Of a DNA stretch of 64,000 nt, positions 21,593 through 33,461 are shown one piece after another; within the stretch, counting starts at the first letter, position 1, and every line of letters begins with the position of its first letter. The stretch covers positions 10,496,001 to 10,560,000 of the forward strand of contig NC_135016.1 in the NCBI RefSeq assembly GCF_051020955.1, given 5' to 3'. Under the pieces are notes generated by a model that searched no databases, was not told the origin of the DNA, and saw only the letters and a program-made list of their open reading frames with translations. The position numbers and the translations under genes were made by a program. The stretch comes from Megalopta genalis (lineage: Eukaryota; Arthropoda; Insecta; Hymenoptera; Halictidae).

Positions 21593-23873
21593 TTACGAAT
21601 CGTCGGAGTCTCCCATTATAGTTTCTTTACCGATTTCCACGTCGTTCACGTACAAAGTGTACGTTAGTCCGATTTCCTTTTTGCCCGAGCTCTGTGTTCG
21701 AATCGAGGCTGGAATTTCCCCTATCGCGAAAAGTATTTCCGCGCCGTCGTCGGTGAAATCATTCTAGAAAATGGTAACTCGAATTACTATTTCGGATAAT
21801 TATTAGGGGAAACGTTACTTACCTCAGTCTCGATCTGTTCGCCGTTCACCCAGACATTCTGCGTCTGTTTGTCTATTAAAAAACAGTATTGTTAATATTT
21901 TCAACAAGTATGTATCATATTGAAGAATTTTTTCTGCTTTAATCGTAGAAGCCAAATAAATAAATTTCAACTAGAACGATTCTGCGGACTCTTCCAAATA
22001 CGACGATATACATTGTAACAAAATTATGAACATTTGAAGGTGTTTAAACAATTTTTAAAGATAACCGGACATTTTTGGGAAATATCTGAGAAAATTGAAC
22101 CCGTTGAAAGCGACTTGCTGTCTTTGAATATTGTTTAAATATGTTTCAATGTTTATAATATTCTAAAAAATATGCCGTTGCGTCTGGGAGAGTTCACCGA
22201 ATTATTTCATGTAAAAATCATTCGCATAGCTTTTGCAGTTTAACCGAAAAAAATTGTCAAAGTTAACGCTTTTCCTAAAGATTTTAATATTAATACACGA
22301 ATTTCGCTAATTTCCGACATGAATGCATAAAATCTGCAGTTTATTAATTATTATTATTTATTATTATTAATTACCTAAGACAATTCTGTACTCCTCGTTG
22401 CCAATATTAGCCAACCAGGTCTCCAAAATCTTCGACTGTGCTTGAACAAAGTTCCTGTAGCTCTTCCCGTTCACCCACAGAGTGTAAGAATATCTCAAGC
22501 CTGTTTCCAACAAATTCTTACAATTTTTTAAAAAATTAAGATGACTGTTGTAGTGTATTGAATCATTTTACCTGGAATCGGGTCGACTCTAATAACAAAT
22601 TTATTGTCGCTGAACATGAACACCTCGTCGCCGACGAGTTCAAACATCCATTCTCTGTGCACCAACTCTTTGCCATCCACTCGTATCACTCGGCGACCTG
22701 TCGCTGTGCCATGCTCGAATTCTATCACATGATTGCCGTCGCTTAGGGGAACGTTCCACTTGGCTGTCGGCACTTCCAGTGATTCCAAATGGTGCAGACT
22801 CCTGGATCATCGATTACCAACTCTAACATTAAATCTCGCACGCTGTTATTTGATTATTCGTTAAAAATAATCGACGGACAAGTGAAAGCAATTTGACGTT
22901 TCGACACAAGACAATCATCCGGAACATAAAAGTGAAATGGAGCTGCAAAAATGCTTTTGGAAAAAGATGATACAGTAAATTCCTATTAATTGACGCTCAG
23001 ATTGTGCACAAAAATGGACAATTTGGGAAGAGGAGATACGATTTTTCGATTTTCTTGCGGCATGTTTTTATAAACGATATAAACTATATTCTATTATATT
23101 ATAAACATTGATATACATTATTATTACTATATTATTATACTATAAACAATATAAACTATATTCTATTATATTATAAAGATTGATATACATTATTATTACT
23201 ATATTATTATACTATACTATTATTACTATATTATTTATTATTACTATTATCATGTTATTATATTATTATGTTATAAACTATAAAAAATGCCGCAAGGCTC
23301 GAATAATCGTATCTCCTCTTCTCAAAATAGTCCACTTTTGCGCAAAATCTAAGCACCAATTAGGGAGTATTTACTGTACTTTATTATTACGGAGCTTATG
23401 TCAAAGTTTCTTCCTTCAATAACAGTAGACAGAAGTAGCTTTTTGCTTTTAATGATCTTAACGAATTGAAAATAATACAAATTCTTCCAACGTTGCCACT
23501 GCTCATTGTAAATGCTTTTTATTGAAAATGCATAAAATCACTTAATTTGCAACATGTCTAAACAATCAAGAATATTGCTCTGAAAATGAATATTCCAACA
23601 AAGCTGCCCAGCATTTCTGCGTTAAAATACATCATCGATTCTATTCATAAATGACAGGTCAGAAATATGGGACACTGAATTAATAATTCCTATTATTGAT
23701 CAAACGTTTGATTGTTTCCGGTGCACGCCACGTACGCCACACGGACAACTACGCACAGCAGAAACACTAAATAACATGTCACCACATGCAGGATATTATT
23801 ATCCAGGTACACAAATTGTTTTAATTAGATTTACTTTACTCCGTACGACTCACCTCAACAGAATACCAGCCAT
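21593..23873 (-). CDS. FAIM: Fas apoptotic inhibitory molecule (FAIM)
   Basis: Five exons join in phase to 197 aa: 23873-23854, 22798-22572, 22500-22375, 21872-21823, 21763-21593. The protein follows human FAIM1 closely: KWNVPLSDGNHVIEFEHGT (human VWDVALSDGVHKIEFEHGT), GRRVIRVDGKE, EWMFELVGDE, SYTLWVNGKSY, EYRIVLDKQTQNVWVNG, FTDDGAEILFAIG and SSGKKEIGLTYTLYVN. Human FAIM1 is 179 aa; the extra length is at the N-terminus (MAGILLSLHH from the tiny first exon) and C-terminus (ending GDSDDS). FAIM is a cytosolic all-beta protein that protects cells from death-receptor apoptosis and protein aggregation in vertebrates; its insect role is little known. The 20-nt first exon (ATG at 23873, donor GTGAGT) is inferred from phase and splice sites. 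Its 1-kb first intron holds a palindromic MITE. Confidence 0.92.
22973..23376. mobile_element. Palindromic MITE copy 4 (complete, TA flanked)
   Basis: It begins CAGTAAATTCCTATTAATTG after TA (22971-22972) and ends TAGGGAGTATTTACTG before TA (23377-23378). The arms include ATTGTGCACAAAAATGGAC and AAGAGGAGATACGATT with their reverse complements. The loop is a mixed ATT/TAT microsatellite with an internal duplication of ATAAACTATATTCTATTATA. It lies in the first FAIM intron. Confidence 0.9.
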
Positions 23874-24310
23874 GTTACCTTGCTACTCGTTCCACCTGCA
23901 CCTGAACTAGTCCGCCTTATTGATCGAATTCGCCAGGAAAATTTTTCGAATCGATATCCCAACCACCTGACGCTCCAACGCAACGCAATTATTGAACAAC
24001 TGAATTGTTCGTCGCAAATCCCTCCGGTATCACGATATCACGCGATGAATTGCCATTTTTTTTACATTTTATTAGAAGTAGTACATTTCCAATACAAAAT
24101 GAACGGGTACAAAACAGGCGCAGGACCATTTCGATCGTTTGTAAAGTATTAGGTCTACCGGAAAGTTCTGTCCGATAGTGTCACTTCAAGTTTCAATCCA
24201 TATGCACATGTTGATTTGAGACATATATGACTATCTCTCTTTATCGTTGCATTTACACACATGTACTCTCCTAAATGAACTGAAACAAAGATGTCTCATG
24301 TCATTATTAA

Positions 24311-24598
24311 GTGAGACGCGATCGTGAAAACATGGCTACCGATGATAATGCCAGACCACATGCTGCTTTGGCTACTCGTCAGAGAATCGCAGAGCCAGGC
24401 TGGGAAATTCTGTCACATCCACCATACTTCCCAGACCTAGCAGCCTCCGATTATCACTTGTTTCTCTCTTTGCAAAACTTTTTACAGGAACAAAAATTCA
24501 AAACTGAAGCTGATGTCAACCAAGCACTAGTTGAGTTCTTCGCCTCTAAAAATAGATCATTTTTAAAAAATGGCATTTGCAAGTTGCTATCACGCTGA
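24311..24598 (+). pseudogene. Truncated mariner transposase remnant
   Basis: This 95-codon frame matches the C-terminal third of mariner transposases. It has DDNARPHAALATRQ (second catalytic Asp), then GWEILSHPPYFPDLAASDYH, whose final Asp is the third catalytic residue of the DD34D triad, then LQNFLQEQKFKTEADVNQAL and FFASK. The N-terminal DNA-binding domain and first catalytic Asp are absent, so it cannot transpose. The apparent start codon is incidental. Confidence 0.93.
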
Positions 24599-24672
24599 CA
24601 AGAAGTCACAAGTAACGATGGAAAGTATATTCTACAATAAATATTATTAAATGTATGAAAATTGTGTTATAT

Positions 24673-24678
24673 TTTATT
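24673..24678 (-). terminator. Candidate Fah polyadenylation signal inside the mariner element
   Basis: AATAAA on the minus strand lies 49 nt downstream of the Fah stop codon, within the right end of the mariner copy. If used, the transposon supplies almost the whole Fah 3' UTR. Confidence 0.45.
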
Positions 24679-24726
24679 TCAAAAACGGACAGAACTTTCC
24701 GGTAGACCTAATAGAAGCAGGACGGA

Positions 24727-27700
24727 TTATTCAGTGGTAGCTGGCAACAATTTCCCGGAACACGGCCCGAATCCAATTCTATAGCCGTCGCCGACACAGT
24801 AACCTGGAAAACGATAACCATTTCATGACGTATCGATCAAATTATAGCTTGCAACAACGAACAGTGGTATGGTAACCGGCGAACGCACCTCGTATGATCA
24901 CCTCGTCGCCATCTTGCAGGAACTTCCGGCTGGTTCCGTCTTTTAACGGTACGGGTCGTGTACCTTTCCAACATAGCTCGAGCATGGAACCATAGGAATC
25001 CGGCGACTGAGAATGAACACAATAAATTAGCGCGACATTGTTAGCGAAATTAATGCTGGTCTGTCGACGGGCAAATGTTTCGGACGCACCTCGCCACTTA
25101 TCGTACCGGAAGCCATTAAGTCACCTGGATTGATATTGCATCCGGTTACGGTATGGTGAGCTAATTGCTGCTGCGGTGTCCAGTATTGGTATTTGTAGTT
25201 GCTGCGACAGACCGTGCTAACGGAACCGCTCGGCGCTATTGTAGAAAAGAACGCTGTGTCAGTCCGACTGTTCGAGAAATTCTTGATAAATCTGGCTATT
25301 TCAGTTTTGCTAACGACCGCGACATTTTATGTCGATGTTACAATTAACTAGTTCCGAAGATTTTAAACGGATCAAGATTTTTCTCACCTTTGATATCTCC
25401 AGTTTTATAAAACTGGTATTTTCTAAGTATATTAACTTTAATAGATTACTTAATTTTAATATTAAAGGTGCAATCGACAAAGTTACAATGTCTCTTAACC
25501 GTATATTCTAGATAAATAAAAATAGGCGATGACTTCCGGTAGCAAACCTCCAATTTTATGTGAAAGTTGCAAGATTTATCAATGAATTCCATAAATTCGG
25601 AATATACCAAGATTTTTCCCACTTCCGATAGCAACCTCTAAATTCATATCTTAGATCAACAATGTTGCAGTATTTTTCAATTATAAATTTCGTACAAAAA
25701 AAATTTTATCTCACTTTTGATATCAACCTCCAGCTTTATGTCAAAGTTGCAGGATCGACGATGCTGCAGATACGGAAACGGTTTCGGTTCTTGTGTAACA
25801 TTAGGCACTTTGAACGGCTCCAGGGCTTCCATGGTGATGACCCATGGGGATATGGTGGTACCGAAATTCTTAGCTCCGAAAGGGCCCAGAGGAACATATT
25901 CCCATTTCTGTATATCCCTCGCTAGGAAACAATCATTCAATTAATCAAAATTGCATTAATAAGTCTTGGAAAAATTGTTCTTTGTAATTATAATAATACT
26001 AATCATCACGTTTCTTAACATACTGTCTTATGGATCTAAATTATTTTCGTAAACCTCATTTTTAGATTGATTAATTTCAAATGATGTTAATGTGATAATT
26101 GGACTGTGGATCCTTACTCATAATAAAAATTGTCTGTATCGAATAAAATAAGAGTTAAATAAAAGTGTACTTCTTCTTTTAACAATATTATTAAATTATT
26201 ATTAAATTGTTAATAATATTAAATTATTATTATCATTATTAAATTATTCTTTCTCTTATCCATTTTTGCCATAAGTACATGAAATTCGCAATCTAGTAAT
26301 AATGCGAAAAGAAAAATAAGATATTTAAAGAATCAAAGTAATTATCATCATTCTGGAGGACTTTTACAACATCGACTACCATAATTAAAAATGAGAATAT
26401 TTTTTAATGGCACTACAAGAGAACATACCGTAAGATACGTCCCATAAAACTGTAAAAAAGATATTTCATAAAAAGTTCATTAATATTAAAAAAAAACCAT
26501 AAAAAAAGCTACCAGCCACCCCTCCTTTTCTCCATTAACATCATTCATCTCGATCATTACCGCTCCAATCGTTCATGGTGACCATCCCAAAAATATGATC
26601 ATAAGTTTCTGACGCTGAGATAGCGTCTCCCAAGTTGGTAGCTGGTCCCCCAACGAAGAAAGCGACTTCTAGTTCGAAATCCATCAACCTGGAGGGTCCA
26701 AAGGCTGGGTCAGCGCCTTCCACCGGAAGCGTCTGGCCACGTGGTCGTTTTATGGGTGTCCCGGAGACAACAACCGAGCTAGCCCTCCCATGGTAACCGA
26801 CAGGTAGATGCCTCCTACGATTTAAAAACTCGTTTAGCTCCAATCGATCATATTTTCGCAATCAAAATTTACCAATTTGGCATCAGAGCGGTTTCTTTCC
26901 CTCGGAACATGATCCCCACGTTGGTGGCATGATGGATCGAAGAGTAGAAATCGGTGTAGTCGCCGATTTTCGCTGGCAGATGCATGGTCGCCTCTCTTTG
27001 AAGAACGAAGGCTCTGAGAGGGACAAATAAAATAAAATAAAATTCAAAGAAAATTTCTTTCAAGTTCGTTCGAGTCGTGAGACGAATTCCTTTACTTCGA
27101 ACGAGTGTTCGGTTCCTGCAGGGTCTCGTTACTGGCTGACAATAAGTCCTGAAGCTTGGCTCTGGCCTCCAACCAGCTGGGCCTTCCCAGACCCATGAAG
27201 TCGTTGAGGCAATCCTGGCGGAAGACATCCTGTCTGCTTTTTAACAATGGCCCGTCGAAAAGCTGCGAGATTGCTGATAAATCCAATATCTGGTTGCCAA
27301 TCGCTACGCCTATTCTCTTTTGCGGCTGCAAGAGATCTCGGTGTTACCATCGGCTGGTTCTACAGTTAGAGTATGGCAGCGATTGTTGCCGACATACTTA
27401 AGGAAACGCTCGAAAATCGTAGGAAATTCAAATATTATCAACGCAGGAAACATTGCTCATGGAAATATAAAACAGTTAACCAGATGTGCACTATTTATCG
27501 TAAAATCTTGTTTATCAGTTACTCTGACATAGTTATTAAACCTAGTACAGGTTCATAACGCGCGCCTGTTCTTTCCAACTGGTTGCTACAGATGGCGACC
27601 TATTTGTCGCAATTCCATAAAGCATAATTATACACAATCGCTCAATATTTAATTGTTTTTCCAAATTAATCGACGTCGTCGATCCATTTTCAATATCAGA

Positions 27701-27919
27701 CCTTGAAATGGCCATTGAACTGTATAAATAATTATTTCGATGATGTTTCGAGGATCTATAGATCCTGATAAGGACGATCACTATGCGACGATTGACTATG
27801 TACAAATTCGTGATACCACTGTACTGCTTACTCACGTTATTCGCCGTCGAAAAGACACCGTACGGAAGGTTCTCAATGGGGAAATCGCAATCTGCAGAAT
27901 ACTCGACGAACGACTTCAT
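24727..27919 (-). CDS. Fah: Fumarylacetoacetase
   Basis: Eight exons join in phase to 418 aa (human FAH 419): 27919-27836, 27325-27096, 27013-26873, 26814-26561, 25921-25715, 25235-25090, 25006-24889, 24803-24727. The enzyme hydrolyses fumarylacetoacetate to fumarate and acetoacetate, the last step of tyrosine breakdown, in the cytosol. Known active-site and metal positions are present: GDYTDFYSS (metal Asp), HLPVGYHGRASSVVVSGT (catalytic His), MDFELEVAFFVGG (metal Glu pair) and [20 protein letters not shown] (metal Asp), followed by FGTTISPWV, YWTPQQQLAHHTVTGC, GDLMASGTISG and the C-terminal GYCVGDGYRIGFGPCSGK. Every residue group I could check is intact, so the gene looks functional. It ends 15 bp from a mariner insertion. 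The 25.24-25.71 kb intron contains diverged copies of the preceding exon end. Confidence 0.96.
25236..25714. repeat. Fah intron with diverged copies of the upstream exon's 3' end
   Basis: Plus-strand blocks near 25381, 25545 and 25613 repeat the exon/intron junction at about 25703-25750 (CACTTTTGATATCAACCTCC followed by AGCTTTATGTCAAAGTTGCA). The copy at 25545 keeps an open frame reading SCNFHIKLEV on the minus strand, against SCNFDIKLEV in the true exon. They are probably tandem duplications of an exon end plus its splice donor. Confidence 0.55.
25922..26560. other. Fah intron, AT-rich
   Basis: No gene is present. It contains an ATTATT low-complexity stretch (26185-26250) and, at about 26100-26320, a copy of a dispersed repeat (ACTGTGGATCCTTACTCATA ... 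TACATGAAATTCGCAATC). Confidence 0.55.
27326..27835. other. First intron of Fah
   Basis: This 510-bp intron shows no gene, repeat or conserved motif that I recognise. Confidence 0.55.
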
Positions 27920-29256
27920 GATTACGCTTGTCTCGACAGACTGAACCGAGGCGGCGGCTAAAATTTTGTTTTGTCAGCTCGCGTGATAATTCCTCGGAGG
28001 CTTGTCAAGGCCGACTGGCCTCTGTGAGATAATTTATACACCTGTTTACGAACGAGCCCCCCGTTCAACTCGTTCTAAATATTTCCCACGTTCTTTTCCC
28101 CTGTTTATCAACAGCGTCGTGTATCGTTAATTAATTGTATCGGCTCGGGATTGGACGACAACATCGGGAACTTTTATATGCAGCACCGAAGGTGAAACAG
28201 TGTCGTACTCACATGACGACCGTCTTATCACCTGGACGTCGTTCCTGATTCTTCCCCAAAAATTATGCATTTTCATATTTGTTCTCTCTGCTCTAATAAT
28301 TCATTCTTCTTTGAAACGATTGTTCTACTGCGAGGTTCGATGTTTTTCATAGATTTTTATCAATTTTGTACAGCGAAAACGTGTTGACAAAATTGATTCG
28401 TAAAAATAATTGATTGGACAAATTAATTGAAAAAGATAGACTAAATGATTAAAAAAGGATAGATTGAAAAAGTTAATACAGAAAGAAAAAATGATATCAT
28501 TCTTGCCTGATGTTTCGTTGTTTTTTTAATAATTTCATTTGCATTTCATAATGCAAAGTAGAAGCAACTTAAACAGTTCTTTATTTCATAATTTTTGCAG
28601 ATCGTCTGTTTTTTACTTAGTTCAACGGTTTTGTTGTTTCTAATCGCAGTTATTTATTTTTATGATAAATGCATGAAATCTGCAGTTTATTTATTCTTAA
28701 AAAATGAAGATTAGATTAATAAGTTACATGTTTATTTTATTCGTGTCGAGAAGGCTGCTAATGTGTTTTTTAAGGCAATGAACTCAGGAAGATGTTTAAC
28801 AGTGAATAGAATATTATGCAACCGAAGGGGTCACTCGGGGGCATTGAATCTCTCCATGAAATTTCACGTAACATGTATTGACAATTCGGGATAACAGCAG
28901 TTTATTAGACATTGATATACAGTGGATAATAAAGTCAATTAGGTTTGATAGGTGGTGGTACTCGTCGTACAACAAGATCACGACGTGCCAGCAAACATCG
29001 CTACTAATAAATCGTCTCACATATATACTCCGATTCTCTCCCTCTCTCTCTCTCTCTTTCTTTCTTCTCTCGCCAGCCGGTCGATACGGTTACGCACACA
29101 TGGCACATACATATACAGATTTATATATATATAATTATTTCTCTCACCTATTTATATATATAAATGTATTTTTCTTCATTTTTTACGCCGACTTTTCTTC
29201 ACGGTTACGTACAATGTATAACGATAACTGGCCTCGACAATCGCGAGGCGCTCACT

Positions 29257-29310
29257 ATAATAATAATAATCATAATAATAATATTAATAGTAATATTAAT
29301 CATAATATTC

Positions 29311-29346
<36 letters not shown>
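29257..29346. repeat. AAT trinucleotide microsatellite
   Basis: Imperfect then perfect AAT repeats run for about 90 bp. They create a false poly-asparagine frame on the plus strand. Confidence 0.9.
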
Positions 29347-30379
29347 TTGTTTTAATAATTCTCTCATCATTCTGGAAGACTTGGGACTTTGTTGTTCTTC
29401 TCCTCTCGCACCGTCACCAACTTAGACTAATAATTAACGATAATGAGGTCAGGGTCTCTGACCCCGGGCCGTTTCGATAAATCACAAGGAAAGGAATTGA
29501 TCAATGTGGATCACGTTTGTGCCGATTTCCTCGATGATCCGGCTATATACAAATTATCCTAACAACGCTGGTGCATGTGCAACAATTTTTCGGAGAGGTG
29601 CATGGTGCTGGGTGCAACTAACGTGATAAACGTGCAGTCGGTCTAACGAAGTGCATAACGATACATTAAACTGTGCAGTGAATAAAAATCGTACGTAACA
29701 ACAATGTCACGAGAATTCGAGAAGAATTCTTGTGAGAAATGAATGCAAATGTTTATGCAATTTCACTTAGTGCATCGATTTCATAAGGAAAATTGATTTC
29801 GTATTACTTTTCTTTTTATTTCAATTCAGTGACACATCTTCAGGGCGAAATCTGTTGGTTTCTTTGCTTTGACATAAAGTCTATTTAAGTTTGCATCAGG
29901 TTTTTACATGACTGGGTCATTACTTTTTTTTTTCGTTTTATACAAATCTCCACTGAAAAGTGTCTAGCTAAATCATACGATTTTTAAACATCGAATAATT
30001 TCAATCGTGCCACAAAGTAGACTTTATCTCAAAACAAAGCAGTCATCTCGTTTTAAAGATGGGTCACTTGATTAGAAACAATTAATTGCATGCAGAGCTG
30101 GATAAAATAGTATTTTAAATAGCAAACAGTAAATGGATATTTTATTTTACATCATGCATGTATTTTTCAAAAATAAAATATTTGATTTGTTAGAAAAAAA
30201 TCTATATTTGAAAATAAAATATTTTATTCCTTGTAAACGATTTTTAATTTAATATCTCAAATAGCATTTTATTTGAAAAATTTAAGTAAAATTATATTTA
30301 TTTTACTAAATCACACTGTAAAATATAATTATTTTGATAATCTAGAAAGAACGAAATACTTTTTCTCTTCTTCAAAGTA

Positions 30380-30640
30380 TTCTATTTTATTCTTTATGAA
30401 GAATAATAGTAATATGTTACTAAAATCAAAAATATCTTATTTCATGTTTTAGATTATCAATGTAAAATATTTATTTTCATGCTTTAGTTTTAGATTACCA
30501 AAATAAACTATTTTACTTTACTTTTTACATTATAAAAGTGAAATATTTACTTCATGCTTCAGCTGTGGATTATCAAAATAAAATATTGATTTCATGCTAC
30601 AACTGTGGATTGTCAAAATAAAATATCTTATTTACTAAAA
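30380..30640. repeat. AT-rich diverged tandem repeat
   Basis: Four copies of a phrase like TTTCATGCTACAACTGTGGA followed by TTATCAAAATAAAATAT occur at roughly 60-bp spacing. The flanking 30.1-30.38 kb is also rich in AAAATATTTTATTT-type palindromic words. Confidence 0.6.
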
Positions 30641-31186
30641 TTTTATGTTCTATTTGAAATACTATTTTATTTGAATTCTGAAGAATCTATTATTTAAAAT
30701 AGCATCTCAAATGTTTAGTATATAAATATCACTCAGCTCCGATTGCGCGAGTATTTCAGTTCGTGAGAATTGCATAAAATTCGCATACCAACAGACAACT
30801 GTATTTACAAGGGTGCGGGCCGGGTCTAAGGAGAAATGGGCACAAGAACGATGATACAAAACCGTCTTGAGCACCGGCACTGTCATGGCGGCCGTGCTTT
30901 ATATCACGCTTATGTTCGCGAACGACGTCGTATCCCTAAATAAATGAAGGGCTCGGGGTCTCTACGGAGACTGGCTCGTCGTTCACTCCCATCTCATCGT
31001 ACAAATCTACCATTGGATTACATTCTTGCTCTGACATCGGTAGGATATCGAGGTTCGTCGGCCATCTTGTCGGCAGCGTCGACGACTGTAGACAAAGAAA
31101 CTCGCAACGCCGATAAAATTGTGGACAATCAACAACAACGGTTCGATAGAGTGTCTCTTGCAGGTATCGGTATTATGGTCAGATGG

Positions 31187-31253
31187 ATCTCTCTCTCTCT
31201 CTCTTTCTCTCCCTCTCCCTCTCTCTCGCGCGCACTCTCTCTCTCTCTCTCTC
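31187..31253. repeat. CT microsatellite
   Basis: Nearly pure CT dinucleotide repeats with a CGCGCGCA interruption. Confidence 0.9.
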
Positions 31254-32517
31254 TTTCGAATTCTTCTTTTCAAAAATATCTCTCATCTCCCATTCTTTAT
31301 TGTCTAAGGAACCTCGTTCCCTTGCCGTCACCTCATGAATCGTTAACATGCAATTATCATCTATTAACGTGTACTGCGGACGTTTATGCTTCCTTTGCAA
31401 TTTGAAACGTCCATTTCCGCAATATCAGATTATTTCGAATTTTTATTTGACTTTCTTTACTTCATAGTTTGTTTCGAAAGCATAAATGTCCGCAGTCTCT
31501 TAACCAGTCAGCTGTTTTCGACGAGTATACTAGTCACGAGGAAACGGCGATACTTTGATTTATTACGAGCGGATATACTCGTCATGCGTAAAAATGTGCC
31601 GTTTAAATAGCAATTTTAGCGAAAAGTAAAACGTATTCGTAAAGATCGGGGAGGTTTCACACGAAAACAGTTTTACAGCGTAAACTTTAAGCTGCTTCGA
31701 ATGTTTGGCGGCGAAGACGAAACGAAACGGACGAATAAAAAGATATCAATAATTATCGTGTCGCTTACTTCCTGCGACAAATTTTAGGTGAACAGCTTTC
31801 GGAAACGGTCGCTACAGCCAACTGGTTAATAATCTTTGCTTAATCGTTCTCCTCGGTCGCTGGTTTTCTGTCTCGTTCTGTCTGGCTTCGGTTCTCGTAG
31901 TTGTCGACAGTCGACGGGAGAAGGAAACGGTAAATTCGTAGATACTTCGTAGAATAGATAGATACATTAACGCGCCTCCATACGCTTTTACACCTAGACA
32001 GTACCTCACGACTCATCTTCCTTGGATCGTTCGTTTACACGATGGCTAGTGATGATTCGAGGTCTATACAGAGTCGATCGGTTCTCACGAAACTGTTCTT
32101 CCGGTTCGTTTCTCGAACAGTTCGATATTTCTTCGTCGTTAGCTTTTTTTGTGGTTTGTTCATATTTCTTCGCTTTCTCACGGGCGAAAACATTGTAAAA
32201 CATCGTTAGAATACGGGAAACGATACATTCGCGATTACCGTTTCGTTGGAAAAACGAGTCGTCGTCGGTGAGTAATGGAGGCCTACGGCGGTGACCAAGT
32301 TTGTCCTAACAGTGTCGTTTATACGAAAGAACGTGTGACCGACTACGGGAAACGTAACACTAACAAGTCGTAGGAATTCGAACAAGAGTGAAGTTGGGAC
32401 CGGTGTGCAATGAGTACGAAGGTAATCGACGAACTAAAATGACAACCGTCCGCGCGAATACTTGAAAAAGCATGTACTTTCATGGGTTTGTGTTTTGTAT
32501 CTTTAAAATCTCAACAC

Positions 32518-32575
32518 TAAATATATATGTATATATATATTTTTATATATATATATAATATACGCTTTGTTCTTC
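32518..32575. repeat. TA-rich microsatellite
   Basis: Alternating TATATA runs with TGTA and TTTT interruptions. Confidence 0.85.
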
Positions 32576-33179
32576 ATATATATATTTATACTTTTTTTGC
32601 TTTTTTATTAAATACATTTATACTTTTTTTTTTCTTCTTGTATAGTAATGGATGCGGCCCATATTTCCTTGTACCGTACGCAAACGATCAATAAGTAACA
32701 AATTCATATTTAGTCTCTTCAACGAAACAACTCGCAGCATCGGCTGATTTTTTAAATTCTCTATGCGAAAACAAACGAATCGATATCTCGCTATCGCTAT
32801 ATCGTAACTATCTCCCCCGTAGCTTACCGTTCCAAGTAAAAATATTTTGTACCTCTATCTCGTTTTGGGCGTCGCTGCCGAGCCGGCAACGAACACGGAA
32901 TTACGACGTCGAATCTCGGAAAGCTGGTGTCACCGCACTCTGTGACACTTTCGATTGGTTTTCATTTTCGAATACACAGACACACGAGAAATCGGTTCGA
33001 CGCGTTCGCGACCACGCGTTCACATTCCGGAAGACGTAAATTGATTTCATTAAACGTCGCGCTTTCGTAATACTCCATCGACTCCGTTTCGCTAAATTGT
33101 TTATTGTGTTTAATAAATCGTTCGATGGTCGCGAACGTGTCGAACACGACGAAACAAGGACACTGGTGGAAACATTTAA

Positions 33180-33461
33180 CCCGAGAAAGATAACCTACGT
33201 CGCAGAGGCGCCTGCGAAGACTGTTGATTTTTGTTAATTTTTCATAGAGGTCTAGTGATTTAAGTTTAAAATTACTTAAAATATAAAAAAATATAATATA
33301 AATGCATTTTATTTTTACAATAATGCCAAACCTTTAAAATGACTAGATTAACTTAAATAAATATCCATTGTTAGTATAAAATTGACGCCTTAGAAAAGCA
33401 TGCGCCTCTGAAGCGTATGGTTATCTTTTACGTACGTTGTCATATGGTTATCTTTCTAGGG
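33180..33461. mobile_element. piggyBac-type MITE with TTAA target sites
   Basis: The 282-bp element is flanked by TTAA at 33176-33179 and 33462-33465. The left end is CCCGAGAAAGATAACC and the right end is GGTTATCTTTCTAGGG, 15 of 16 bp complementary. A second pair of complementary blocks lies inside (GCAGAGGCGCC and GCGCCTCTG), with another GGTTATCTTTTAC copy on the right. TTAA duplication with CCC...GGG ends indicates a piggyBac-derived non-autonomous element. Confidence 0.85.

Larger units (their letters stand above)
24149..24711 (+). mobile_element. Internally deleted mariner element
   Basis: Terminal inverted repeats TTAGGTCTACCGGAAAGTTC and GAACTTTCCGGTAGACCTAA delimit 563 bp, with TA target duplications at 24147-24148 and 24712-24713. 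The 26-bp TIRs are perfect or nearly so. A full mariner is about 1.3 kb; here only the C-terminal part of the transposase remains, so the copy is non-autonomous. The end is 15 bp beyond the Fah stop codon and the element carries AATAAA on the Fah strand. Confidence 0.95.

Noticed and set aside
24311..24598. Functional transposase
   Set aside because: Only the C-terminal third of a mariner transposase is present, without the DNA-binding domain or first catalytic Asp.
28878..29480. 200-codon plus-strand frame with a poly-Asn run
   Set aside because: The Asn run comes from AAT microsatellite DNA and the rest has no recognisable domain.
30944..31405. 153-codon frame with Ser-Leu repeats
   Set aside because: The repeated residues come from a CT microsatellite, and the flanks have no motif.
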